A stretch of 64,000 nucleotides of DNA from Virgisporangium ochraceum (lineage in GTDB: Bacteria; Actinomycetota; Actinomycetes; Mycobacteriales; Micromonosporaceae), in the NCBI RefSeq assembly GCF_016863655.1, contig NZ_BOPH01000020.1:62001-126000 (forward strand), written 5' to 3'. Position 1 is the stretch's first letter, and the number at the start of each line of letters is the position of its first letter. The position numbers and the translations under genes were made by a program. The notes beneath the pieces are model-generated. The model was not told the origin of the DNA, ran no database searches, and saw nothing but the letters and a program-made list of their open reading frames with translations. Shown one piece after another: positions 43,101-50,506 of this stretch.

Positions 43101-44497
43101 AGCGGTTGAACCGGCAGGTGGAGGAGTTCGGGCCGTCGATCTCGGCGTCGAAGCGGGAAGGGCTCGCGCGGTCGGGGCTCGTCGGGCAGGCGACGTCGGT
43201 GTGGGAGCGGTGCCGCGACGACCTCGCGGCGGCCATCGCCCGGCGCGGTGCCGCCGCGGCGTCGTGGTGGGTTCCGGTCGACGCGGGACTGGCCGCCTCG
43301 CGGGGCCTGGCCGGACCCGACGGCCGCGACCTCGACGCGGCGCTCGCGTTCGCGCGGTCCGCGGCCGACGGGTTGAAGCCGCCGGCATGGCCGGACGGGC
43401 TCGACGAGAAGGCGAAGCGGGCCGAGGCGGCGCTGTCGCGCATGCTCGGCGGGACGCTGGTCGACCTGCGGTCGGTGCTGGAGACGTCCGGCGGCCGGTC
43501 GGTGATCACGACCGAGGCCGACGAGCAGCACCCGTTGCCGTCGGTGACGCTGATCGTCGACGCGTCGGGGACCCAGCACGACCCGGCCGACGCGGTGCGG
43601 CACCTGCAGGCGCTGGTCGAGGAGCTGTCGCGCACCCACGACGAGAAGCTGCACCGGATGTACACCGAACTGCTGTCCTCGACGTTCATCGACCACCTCG
43701 CCGACCGGATGAAGAAGGTCATCCGGCTCCTCGACGTGGTCAACGACGTGCTGCGGCGGCACCCGACCGGCGCGAACAGGACGACGCTGCGGCTGCGCCG
43801 CGTACCGGCCGAGGGGCAGGGGCCCGGATTCCGCATCCTCAAGGCGCTGCAGGAGGGGTCGATCGAGTCCGACAGCGCCCAGCAGCAGATCCAGCTGTTC
43901 CTCGGCGCGCGGCTGCGCGAGGCGCAGGACGCCGGCCTCGTCGGCACCGAGGACTGGACCGACCGGCTGGCCGAACTGCTGGACTACCGCACCTGGTTCG
44001 ACGTCGTCGCCCAGTACAAGGTCGGCGACGGCGACGACGAGACCCGGTGGCGCGACCTGACGAAGAAGGTCCACGGCGTCGACTCCGGCGGCGGCAAGGT
44101 GGTGACACTGCTGCAGCCGTTGCTGGCGACGCTCGTCGCGCTGTACTCGGAGTCTCCTGATTCGCCGCGGCCGTTGTGGCTCGACGAGGCGTTCGAGGGC
44201 GTCGACCCGGCCAACCGGGCCACCATGATGCGCATGCTCACCGACTTCGACCTCGACTTCCTGCTCGCCGGTCCGGCGCCGCTGGTCGCCGTGGCGCAGG
44301 TGCCGGCGGCCGCGGTGTGGGTCATCACCCGGGCACCGGCACCGGTCGCGGGCGTCGACCTGTCGCTGATGCTGTGGGCCGGACGGACGCTGGAGCAGGT
44401 GCCCGTCGGCGACTACGCTTCCCGCGTGCTGACGCCGCGCCGCCCCGCCGAGGACACGGGTCCGGACCTCTTCACCACGATCACCGAACCGGTGTGA
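40148..44497 (+). CDS. jetC: JetC-like SMC/Rad50-type ATPase (TIGR02680 type)
   Basis: 1449-residue SMC-like ATPase, the DNA loop-extruding motor of Wadjet. Walker A is FVGQNQSGKSTLM (residues 62-72). Long Ala/Arg/Glu-rich coiled coils cover about 270-560 and 770-1050, with a hinge-like region between. The C-terminal head has GVDSGGGKVVTLLQPLLA near 1315 in the signature position and Walker B PLWLDEAFEGVD near 1341-1352. The signature reads SGGGK rather than the more common SGGEK/R. No frameshift is seen over 4.3 kb. Its stop overlaps the jetD remnant start. Confidence 0.88.
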   Translation: MKTPGPTATDEQLAAWRDAVSTAGLPEPARDRWQVLRAGVVGLWEFDVAEYWFADGRAQFVGQNQSGKSTLMALTTLLMLAGSLDRKYVDTFGHSDKEYRYYVEPVADDRDRRDATASTNRGWAWVEYGRVGPLGPEFFTTLLYAQTKRGVSQMTRSWVVCQGAARVRAGLDLAAGQAVTEPRDLEGVAGVTVYAKGRPYSDRLATDLFGFDDTDRYATVIEMLKVLRTPHLGQKLDPDWFTSQIRSALPPVAKNEVAELAEGWQQLEQLARDRDSAEEARKAITVYLTRAWRPWADAVLRLRADTLLAADAAVDGARADLDASAAALDSARERLDEETRTTRDLEQALDRTRNELMQLLRSAAYTSAVERANDARRLRAEATAARERADRAAVHLTRTREDLDTAAADRERAAGDLDAADRDLDAAAARTVTTATAAALGHQEQGDQVATWAAAGDVDRFDAAITARRGQVNTLRRSIRAAATAVAAWQTLDDLAQRAREQLDERTAAARTTEADLGRALQTLSDDLERWAVAVGADAAPPVPTRDAWIAAVTAQAGAPRPRQVLSGLLNREWLEPAVAPLTVRAAELRAEAKTAATAAAAADEDADLLERADDPVPDAPVRWGRRERPPFPGAAGAPLWRLVDPVHGLDPEVLDRVEAALAAAGLLDAWVSPDGGWLAHRDGDEAVVVPGAAPIAVAAGAAPTTASTATAAAGAGPATAATLTRVLQPAADAGELATAVTRILGGIGWGDAPDPPTALAADGRWRTPTAAGRAGAAPHGAELIGTAARAAARRRRIADLRAQAAQLRAGSARLGAEAQTVTVRIADLRAAADRAPTDADVVAAGAAHAAATAEADRADGAYTRARRQEQEARRRSDAATGEVTRYAAEHRLPVGDDHLDGLGAALDEAAAASGGLRLALHGHRAAASAVAAAARRVSVEEGRVRDAGRAADRETRAATAAEDNATLAERSVDTDTQKLFADAERLNRQVEEFGPSISASKREGLARSGLVGQATSVWERCRDDLAAAIARRGAAAASWWVPVDAGLAASRGLAGPDGRDLDAALAFARSAADGLKPPAWPDGLDEKAKRAEAALSRMLGGTLVDLRSVLETSGGRSVITTEADEQHPLPSVTLIVDASGTQHDPADAVRHLQALVEELSRTHDEKLHRMYTELLSSTFIDHLADRMKKVIRLLDVVNDVLRRHPTGANRTTLRLRRVPAEGQGPGFRILKALQEGSIESDSAQQQIQLFLGARLREAQDAGLVGTEDWTDRLAELLDYRTWFDVVAQYKVGDGDDETRWRDLTKKVHGVDSGGGKVVTLLQPLLATLVALYSESPDSPRPLWLDEAFEGVDPANRATMMRMLTDFDLDFLLAGPAPLVAVAQVPAAAVWVITRAPAPVAGVDLSLMLWAGRTLEQVPVGDYASRVLTPRRPAEDTGPDLFTTITEPV

Positions 44498-44814
44498 CCG
44501 CCGCGGTCGACCGCTGGGCGGCGCTGCCCGGACCGCGGAAGCTGCTGACCGCGGCCCGGCACCTGTTGCAGGAGCGGCGTTCCGGGCCCGGGGTGACCGT
44601 GCGCGTCGACCTGGCCCTGGGCCGCCTGCGCGCGGCGCTGGGGCGGGCCGGCGACGACCTGCTCGACCTGCTGACCCGTACCGGTGGCCCGGTCGAGGAC
44701 GTCCGCGCGCGCCGCGGCGCCGCCCGACCTGACAGCCGCCCGGTGCGGTGGATCCGCTCACCGGGCACGTATGAACATCATTCTCCGCTGATGATGTTCG
44801 TACGCGCCCGGTGA
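44494..44814 (+). pseudogene. jetD: Truncated jetD (DUF2399 / topoisomerase VI-like nuclease) remnant
   Basis: 106 codons from GTG 44494, overlapping jetC by 4 bp. The start RWAALPGPRKLLTAARHLLQ and LTRTGGPVEDVRARRGAARPD resemble the first part of DUF2399 (TIGR02679) proteins, which are usually about 400 residues. There may also be an internal in-frame loss near residue 40. The central and C-terminal winged-helix and Toprim nuclease domains are absent, and no continuation is seen in any frame before the next gene. The last 17 codons lie in a large inverted repeat. The family length is from memory. Confidence 0.7.
44759..44813. repeat. 55-bp inverted repeat at the jetD break point
   Basis: Two 23-nt arms (44759-44781 and 44791-44813) match at 21 positions, with a 9-nt loop. 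The arms begin CACCGGGC and run into an AT-rich ACATCAT. It covers the stop of the truncated jetD. It could be a terminator, a small mobile palindrome or a recombination scar. Confidence 0.8.
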
Positions 44815-44910
44815 CGGGTGGCGCACGAGGGACGCCGCGGTGGTCGTGGTCGGCAGCGACCCGGACGAGCGCCGACCTCGGCCGTAGCCAGCAGGGCGCT
44901 CATCGCCGGG

Positions 44911-45561
44911 TCAGCCGAACGGTGACTCGCGCGGCGGCGCCGGTACCCGGGCGGACACCCCGCCGTTGTGCCCGGCGGTCTGCGCGGGACCCAGCTTGTT
45001 CAGCTCCAGCGAGAACGCCTCCGCCGTCGCGCCCAGCTGGTGCTGCACCGCCTGCATGGTCGCGAGGATGCTGCGCGCCCACGCGGTGAGCCGTTCGGTC
45101 TCCTCGCGGTCGGGGCTGTACGACTCGCCCGCCCGCTGGCGGTAGGCCTGCCCGGCCCGGTCGGCGTCGCGGCGGGCCTGGGAGACGATGCTCTCGCCCT
45201 GGGTGCGGGCGTCGGCCTGCACGTGCCGGGCCTGCGCCTGCGCCTCGGCGATCAGCTGGTCGGCGTAGGCCTGCGCCCGGGCCATCACGGCGACGGCCTC
45301 GGCCGGAACGGCGTCGGCCTGCGCCGGGCGGCCGTGCTCGGTGTCGATGCCCCGGGAGCGGTAGTAGTCGCGCAGGCGCTGGATCTCGTTCTGCGCGTCG
45401 GCGTAGGCCCGCCCCCACCGCTCGAGCTCCTCGGCCACCTGCGAGCGCATGTGGTCGACGTCCTCGGGACGGTAGCCGCGCCGGCCGAGGCCGGTCTCGC
45501 GCAACGGCATGCGGCGGACCTCGTCGGGAGACATCGGCCGCCAGTGGTTCGGTGTCGTCAT
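44911..45561 (-). CDS. DivIVA-domain coiled-coil protein
   Basis: 216 residues. Residues 12-55 match the DivIVA/Wag31 N-terminal motif (LRETGLGRRGYRPEDVDHMR), followed by a coiled coil to about 160 rich in Ala, Gln and Glu (QLIAEAQAQARHVQADARTQ), then a second helical part. Such proteins localise to curved membrane or organise polar growth. The ATG overlaps the stop of the flavohemoglobin-like gene (ATGA), so expression is coupled to it. Confidence 0.88.
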   Translation of the reverse strand: MTTPNHWRPMSPDEVRRMPLRETGLGRRGYRPEDVDHMRSQVAEELERWGRAYADAQNEIQRLRDYYRSRGIDTEHGRPAQADAVPAEAVAVMARAQAYADQLIAEAQAQARHVQADARTQGESIVSQARRDADRAGQAYRQRAGESYSPDREETERLTAWARSILATMQAVQHQLGATAEAFSLELNKLGPAQTAGHNGGVSARVPAPPRESPFG

Positions 45562-46715
45562 AGGGCCGAGACCTCCCTGGTCCTGGTTGTGGTCGCGCGG
45601 TAGGGCTCCGCCTCGAAGTCCTCGGTGCGGATCCGGTCGGCCGGAATACCCGCGGCGGTGAGCCGGGCCACGGCGTCACTGACCATCGAGTCGGGACCGC
45701 AGGCGTAGACGTCGTGGTCGAGCCAGTTGTGGTGGCGCAGCGCCGCCTCCGTGACCATGCCCCGCTCGCCGGGGTGGTACGGGTCGTGCGAGAGCACCGG
45801 CACGACGGTCAGCCAGGGCAGCTGCTGCTCCATGCGGCCGAGCGCGGGCGCGTCGTACAGGTCGGCCGCGGTACGGGCGCCGGTGAACAGCGTGACGCGG
45901 CGCGGCTGCTCGGCCGCGGCCAGCTGCTCCAGGATCGCCTTGAGCGGCGCGAGCCCCGTGCCGCCGGCCAGGAGGAGCAGGTGCCGTCCGCTGTCGCGGT
46001 CGAGCGTCAGGCGGGCGCCGACCGGTGCGCCGAGCCGCAGCGTGTCGCCGGTGCCGACGCTGTTGACCAGCGCGTTGCTGACCTGTCCGCCCGGCACCGC
46101 CTTGATGTGCAGGTCGAGGGTGCCGTCGGCGCGCGGGGCGTTGGCGATCGAGTAGGTGCGCCAGAGCCGGGGACGGATCGACGTCTCCACCGCCATCGAC
46201 TGGCCGGCCCGGTAGGTGTACGCGGGCTCCGGACGCAGCCGCAGCAGCGCGATGTCGTAGCCGCGCCGTTCGTGCGCGACGACCTCGGCCTGCCACCACG
46301 GCGGGCTGACGCCCTCGGCGGCCTTCGCGGCGTCGCCCATCACGGTGGCCACGACGGTGTACGCGGCGGTCCAGTCGGCGGCCAGCTCGGGGGTCCAGTC
46401 GGCGCCGAGGAACTGCTGGAGGGTCGCGAGCAGCGCCTCGCCGACGAACGGGTAGTGCTCCGCGCGCACCTGGAAGCGGCGGTGGTCGCGGCCGAGCTGC
46501 TGGATGACGGGCGTCACGTCGGTGAGGTCGTCCACCTCCGAGACGATGCGGCCGAGCGCCGCGACCAGCCGGTCGGACTGGGTCGCCATGGAGACCGGGA
46601 ACATGTCCCGCAGCTCCGGGTGGGCGAGGAACAGCCGGGCGTAGAAGAACTGCGGGACCTGCGTCCCGTACGCCGCGACCGTCGCCCAACTGGCCCGCAG
46701 CCGTTCGGTATCCAT
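45558..46715 (-). CDS. Flavohemoglobin-like protein (globin plus FAD/NAD reductase)
   Basis: 385-residue flavohemoglobin. The globin domain is residues 1-140, with the proximal His in RAEHYPFVGEALL. The FAD-binding part has RPRLWRTYSIANAP, and NAD binding is at LLLAGGTGLAPLKAIL and VYACGPDSMV. The predicted role is oxidation of nitric oxide to nitrate, or O2/redox sensing. ATG 46715 has AGAAGG eight bases upstream; the longer frame adds 30 residues with no Shine-Dalgarno. It is translationally coupled to a DivIVA-domain protein. Confidence 0.9.
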   Translation of the reverse strand: MDTERLRASWATVAAYGTQVPQFFYARLFLAHPELRDMFPVSMATQSDRLVAALGRIVSEVDDLTDVTPVIQQLGRDHRRFQVRAEHYPFVGEALLATLQQFLGADWTPELAADWTAAYTVVATVMGDAAKAAEGVSPPWWQAEVVAHERRGYDIALLRLRPEPAYTYRAGQSMAVETSIRPRLWRTYSIANAPRADGTLDLHIKAVPGGQVSNALVNSVGTGDTLRLGAPVGARLTLDRDSGRHLLLLAGGTGLAPLKAILEQLAAAEQPRRVTLFTGARTAADLYDAPALGRMEQQLPWLTVVPVLSHDPYHPGERGMVTEAALRHHNWLDHDVYACGPDSMVSDAVARLTAAGIPADRIRTEDFEAEPYRATTTRTREVSAL

Positions 46716-46956
46716 CAGCTGGCCTTCTGAACGGAGAACATCCGCGGGATTCTTGCGGCAAATCCGGCATCGATCAAGGACACGATGCGCGAAATTCGCC
46801 CTCATTCAAGCGCAATACCAACATAAGCCCACGTCAACCCGCTCCCGCGGCCCACGGACCAGCCACAACCCCCGACCGTGTGACCTTCATCACCGCATGT
46901 AACTGTTTCGATCACGAGCGCCGCAGCGATACAGCGCGAACCGCAGACTTGCGTAC

Positions 46957-47421
46957 ATGCTGCTGCGACCGGCCGACGAGCTGCTCGAACGGGCGGCCGC
47001 GATCCTCGCCGACGAACGGGCGCGCCTCGCCCCGCTGCTGCCGCCCCACGAGCTCGCGCTCACCGGCGGCAGCTCGGTGCCCGGCGCGCTCACGAAGGGC
47101 GACGTCGACCTGCACCTGCGGGTCGACCCGGCGCACTTCGCGACGACCGTCGCCGCGGCGCGCCGGGTCTACCGGGTCGTGCTCCCCGACATCTGGACCG
47201 GCACGCTCGCCACGTTCGAGGTGCCCGGTGCCGCGCTGCCGACCGGCGTCGCGGTGACGCCGGTCGGCTCCGAGCACGACGTGCGGTTCCGGGTCTGCTG
47301 GCGGCTCCTGTCGACCCGGGCCGACCTGCTCGCGGAGTACAACGCCATGAAGCGGGCCGCCGGCGCCGACTACGAGGTCCGTAAGAGCGCCTTCTTCGAC
47401 CGGCTCGTCGCGATGAGCTGA
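46957..47421 (+). CDS. GrpB-like nucleotidyltransferase-fold protein
   Basis: 154 residues. LALTGGSSVPGALTKGDVDLHLRV matches the nucleotidyltransferase-fold motif G-S/G...D-x-D, in the GrpB/UPF0157 style, and NAMKRAAGADYEVRKSAFFDRL is its usual C-terminal helix. Biochemical activity is unknown. It is divergent from the flavohemoglobin gene with a 241-bp spacer. Its 3' end overlaps the convergent lipase gene by 52 bp. Confidence 0.8.
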   Translation: MLLRPADELLERAAAILADERARLAPLLPPHELALTGGSSVPGALTKGDVDLHLRVDPAHFATTVAAARRVYRVVLPDIWTGTLATFEVPGAALPTGVAVTPVGSEHDVRFRVCWRLLSTRADLLAEYNAMKRAAGADYEVRKSAFFDRLVAMS

Positions 47422-48479
47422 TCGGCCAGCCAGCGCACCGCGTCGCCGCTGCCGGCGAACGCGCCCGTCAGGTGGTCGGTGGTGGGCACGTCGGTCCAGG
47501 TGACGTCGGCGCCGAGGGCCAGGTAGGCGCCGTGCAGCCGGCGACCGACGGCGTACGGCACGATCTCGTCGTCGGGCACGTGGTACAGGTACACCGCCAC
47601 CCCGGGGCGGCGCTGGCCGTTGCGTTCGCGTTCCAGCAGGACGCTCCAGGCCGGGTCCTCCCAGGCGTTGTCGCGGCCGGTGTGGTGGCGCAGCGGCTCG
47701 GGGTGCTCGACGATCAGGCCCACCACGTCGCGCTGGGCGGCCAGGTCGGCGGCCCGGCGGCCGTCGGCGGTGAGCACCGCGTCGAGGGCCGGGTCGCGGT
47801 GGGCGTGCGCCAGCCCGACGACCACGGCCAGCCCGAGGCCGGAGAACGGTCCGCCGTCGATCGCCTCGGCGACGGCCCGCAGGTCGGCCGGCACGCCGCC
47901 GGCGGCGACGCCGCGCACGTCGAGGTCGGGCGCGTAGCCGGGCTGCAGTTCCGCGGCCCAGCACGCGTTGCGGCCGCCCTCGGAGTAGCCCCACAGCAGA
48001 ACGGGCGCGTCGCGGTCGAGGTCCGCGGTCAGGCCGCGGGCCGCCCGCACGATGTCGAGCATCGCGTGACCGCCGGGGAGGCCGGCGCCGTATGTGTGCG
48101 GGCCGGGCATGCCGTGGCCGTCGCCGTCGGTGACCGCGACCGCCCAGCCCCGGGCCAGCAGCGGGTCGAGCAGCGCCACCTCGGCCTCCCGGCCGTGCAG
48201 CATCAGGTGACCGGGTGCGGCGTCGCGGCTGAGCCCGTGCACGCCGACGCCGTAGCTGACGATCGGCCGCGGGCCGGGTCCGGGCCGCGCCGTGGCCGGC
48301 ACGAGCACGGTTCCGGACACCGCGATCGCCTGGCCGCGGGCGCCGGTCGAGGCGTAGACGACCTGGTGCGCGTCGACCGCGGTCTCCAGCGCCAGCGTGA
48401 CGCGGCGGGCGCGCAGCAGCCCGCCGGGCGGGCCGGGGTCGGCGACGGGCGCGTAGAAGGGGTCCTCACTGGGAATCAT
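47370..48479 (-). CDS. Alpha/beta hydrolase, secretory-lipase-like
   Basis: 369 residues resembling the LIP/lipase-3-like secreted lipases: VVYASTGARGQAIAVSGTVLVP is the family start, the nucleophile is in LLWGYSEGGRNACWAAELQPGY, Asp is in HVPDDEIVPY and His is in TTDHLTGAF. No signal peptide is visible, which is unusual for this group and suggests an intracellular esterase. It lies 13 bp downstream of an MFS gene, probably in one operon. Confidence 0.85.
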   Translation of the reverse strand: MIPSEDPFYAPVADPGPPGGLLRARRVTLALETAVDAHQVVYASTGARGQAIAVSGTVLVPATARPGPGPRPIVSYGVGVHGLSRDAAPGHLMLHGREAEVALLDPLLARGWAVAVTDGDGHGMPGPHTYGAGLPGGHAMLDIVRAARGLTADLDRDAPVLLWGYSEGGRNACWAAELQPGYAPDLDVRGVAAGGVPADLRAVAEAIDGGPFSGLGLAVVVGLAHAHRDPALDAVLTADGRRAADLAAQRDVVGLIVEHPEPLRHHTGRDNAWEDPAWSVLLERERNGQRRPGVAVYLYHVPDDEIVPYAVGRRLHGAYLALGADVTWTDVPTTDHLTGAFAGSGDAVRWLADQLIATSRSKKALLRTS

Positions 48480-48492
48480 CGGTCGCTCTCTT

Positions 48493-49899
48493 TCACTGTC
48501 GGGGGGAGGTGAGCAGGGCGGTCAGCACGGCGAGAACGGCGAGCCCGCCCGCGATCGCGAACGCCGGGTGGAAGCCGGCCAGCAGCGCCTCGTTCATCGA
48601 CGCGGCCGTCGGCGCGCGGTCCTCGGTGACCCGGGCGGCGACGGCGGCCAGCGCCGCGACGCCGAGCGTGCCGCCGACGGCCTGGAACGTGCTCAGCAAC
48701 CCGGAGGCGATGCCGGCGTCGGGTTCGGCCACGTCGGTCATCGCCGCGGCCGCGTTCGCGACGAACGTGACGCCGACGCCGGCGCCCAGCCCGACGAGGC
48801 AGGGCAGCAGCAGCGCGACGTAGGAGGTGTCCCGGTCGAGGAGCACCAGGGCCAGCGCGGCGACGGCGGTGGCGGCGGTTCCGCCGAGCACGAGCGTCCG
48901 CGGTCCCACCTTCTGCACCAGACGGCGGGTGAGCACCGCGAACAGCAGCACCCCGACGCCGAGCGGCAGGAACCGCAGCCCGGCCTCGACCGGCCGCTGG
49001 CCGAGGACGTCCTGCAACGCGCGGCTGAGCAGGAAGAACGACGGGTACAGGCAGGCGAACAGCAGCCCGGCGACGACGTACGCGCCGAGCCGCACCCGGT
49101 GCCGCAGGAGCCCGAGCGGCAGCATCGGCTCGTCCACCCGCAGTTCGATCACGACGAACGCCGCGAGCAACGCGACGGCGGCGACCAGCGCGACCACCGA
49201 CCACGGCTCGCCCCAGCCGTCGGTGCCGGCGCGGATGACCCCGTAGACCAGCGCCGTGAGCCCGGCGGTGCCGACGAGCGCTCCGGGCACGTCGACGCGG
49301 CGCCGCACCCCGGTCGACTCCGGCAGCACCCGCGGCGCGGCGGCCAGCAGGACCACCCCGATCGGCACGTTGACCAGGAACACCCAGCGCCACGACGCGG
49401 CCTGGGTCAGCAGCCCGCCCAGCACGAGGCCGAGGGTGATGCCGAGCCCGGCCATCGCACCGTAGGCGACCATCGCCCGGGTGCGCTGGCGGCCCAGCGG
49501 ATAGAGCGTGGTGATCATCGACAGCGTGGTCGGTGTGGCCAGCGCCGCCCCGACGCCCTGGCCGACGCGGGCGGCGAGCACGAGCGCGGGGTCACCGGCC
49601 AGCCCACCGACCAGCGAGGACAGCGTGAACAGGCCGATGCCGGCCAGGAGCGTCTTCCGCCGCCCGATGAGGTCGCCGGTGCGACCGCCGACGAGCAGCA
49701 GGCCCGCGTAGGCGAGCGTGTAGGCGTCGATCATCCAGGCCAGCCCGGCGTTCGACAGGTCCAGGTCGCGCTGGATCGCCGGCAGGGCGAGGTTCACGAT
49801 CGTCACGTCGAGCGTCGCCATGAGTTGGGCGACGCAGATGAGCGGAATGGCGAAGGCGCTGAGTCGCCGGGTAGGCGTCAGCGCGTCGACGGTTGTCAC
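48493..49899 (-). CDS. MFS multidrug transporter, DHA2 (EmrB/QacA) type
   Basis: 468 residues with 14 predicted membrane helices. MATLDVTIVNLALPAIQRDL is the motif D1 of 14-TMS drug efflux proteins, GGRTGDLIGRRKTLL is motif A, and GLGITLGLVLGGLLTQAASWRWVFLVNVPIG is motif C with the following loop. It is driven by protons and its substrate is unknown. It starts at GTG 49899 and precedes the lipase gene on the same strand. Confidence 0.93.
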   Translation of the reverse strand: MTTVDALTPTRRLSAFAIPLICVAQLMATLDVTIVNLALPAIQRDLDLSNAGLAWMIDAYTLAYAGLLLVGGRTGDLIGRRKTLLAGIGLFTLSSLVGGLAGDPALVLAARVGQGVGAALATPTTLSMITTLYPLGRQRTRAMVAYGAMAGLGITLGLVLGGLLTQAASWRWVFLVNVPIGVVLLAAAPRVLPESTGVRRRVDVPGALVGTAGLTALVYGVIRAGTDGWGEPWSVVALVAAVALLAAFVVIELRVDEPMLPLGLLRHRVRLGAYVVAGLLFACLYPSFFLLSRALQDVLGQRPVEAGLRFLPLGVGVLLFAVLTRRLVQKVGPRTLVLGGTAATAVAALALVLLDRDTSYVALLLPCLVGLGAGVGVTFVANAAAAMTDVAEPDAGIASGLLSTFQAVGGTLGVAALAAVAARVTEDRAPTAASMNEALLAGFHPAFAIAGGLAVLAVLTALLTSPRQ

Positions 49900-50057
49900 G
49901 AGGTCCTCCGTGGTTCAGGTGCGGTGCACCGACCACGGCGTTCCATCCCGTTCCACGGAGCCCGTTGTCCAGAACCCGACGCCCACCCCAGCCCTGCCCC
50001 ACCGCCAACCAGCACCTCTCCTACCGCTCGCGGTGGCGCCGTTGTCGAGGCCCGCGC

Positions 50058-50129
50058 CGATCTTGCACTTGTGGCCGCTCTTATTTGCGGAAATGTCATG
50101 TTTTGAGGGCGGCCACAACTGCAAGATCG
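50058..50129. repeat. Palindromic element A (21-bp arms, 30-nt loop)
   Basis: Arms 50058-50078 and 50109-50129 match at 20 of 21 positions and begin CGATCTTGCA. The 30-nt AT-rich loop contains a small nested hairpin ATTT-GCGG-AAAT (50083-50094). The element is AT-rich for this genome. Confidence 0.85.
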
Positions 50130-50241
50130 ACGGAGAGGGGCGGCGTCAGCACCACCGGGGCGCTGACCGCACACGTCGGCGGGGCGCCGTGCGCCCACCC
50201 CGCCGCCCCGCCGTCCCACCGCCGCCCCACCGCCGACCGGT

Positions 50242-50280
50242 CCGCCGCCTGCCCCGCCGCCTGCCCCGCCGCCTGCCAGC
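50242..50280. repeat. C-rich tandem repeat
   Basis: About three copies of a 12-bp unit CCGCCTGCCCCG lie within a C-rich, apparently non-coding tract. Confidence 0.7.
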
Positions 50281-50321
50281 CCCTGCCGCTCCCCGACGCC
50301 GCCTGTCCGCCCCCCAACCCT

Positions 50322-50384
50322 CCGCCGGCGATCTTGGAAACCTCTACATCGAAATCGATGCACAGCTGTCCAAGATCGCGGCGG
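50322..50384. repeat. Palindromic element B (same design as element A)
   Basis: GCGATCTTGGA (50328-50338) pairs exactly with 50369-50379, and the flanking GC arms extend it with one bulge. The loop is again 30 nt and holds a nested perfect hairpin CATCGA-AA-TCGATG (50347-50360). It shares the CGATCTTG core with element A. Confidence 0.8.
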
Positions 50385-50506
50385 AGGGAGCAGCGGGCGG
50401 GCGGCGTCGGGGAGCGGTAGGGGGGGCCGAGCGGCGGGCGGCCACGAACGGCCGCGGGCGGGCGGCGCAGGCGAGCGGCGCAGGCGAGCGGCGCAGGGTG
50501 ATGGTG

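Larger units (their letters stand above)
49900..50506. other. 600-bp non-coding stretch with palindromic and low-complexity DNA
   Basis: No convincing gene. It contains the upstream region of the MFS gene, two palindromic elements (50058-50129, 50322-50384), a C-rich 12-bp tandem repeat, and a GCGCAGGCGAGCG duplication at about 50466-50500. The AT-rich patch at 50080-50110 is unlike its surroundings. Confidence 0.75.

Noticed and set aside
40100-44761. 1553-codon open frame on the minus strand opposite jetC
   Set aside because: Low-complexity Arg/Gly/Val protein with no recognisable domain; it results from GC3 bias in jetC, which carries Walker A and B motifs.
44815-44910. Remaining jetD sequence after the inverted repeat
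   Set aside because: All three plus-strand frames were read; none shows Toprim or DUF2399 motifs.
46716-46805. Longer flavohemoglobin start with a CRIC-containing 30-residue extension
   Set aside because: No Shine-Dalgarno and the globin domain begins naturally at the ATG at 46715 with AGAAGG upstream.
50058-50129. Intrinsic terminator for the MFS or SARP-like gene
   Set aside because: The loop of 30 nt is too long and the element lies upstream of the MFS gene start and far downstream of the SARP-like gene's stop; a repeat element is a better reading.
50242-50280. Possible CRISPR-like array
   Set aside because: Units are only 12 bp with no spacers; it is a simple C-rich tandem repeat.
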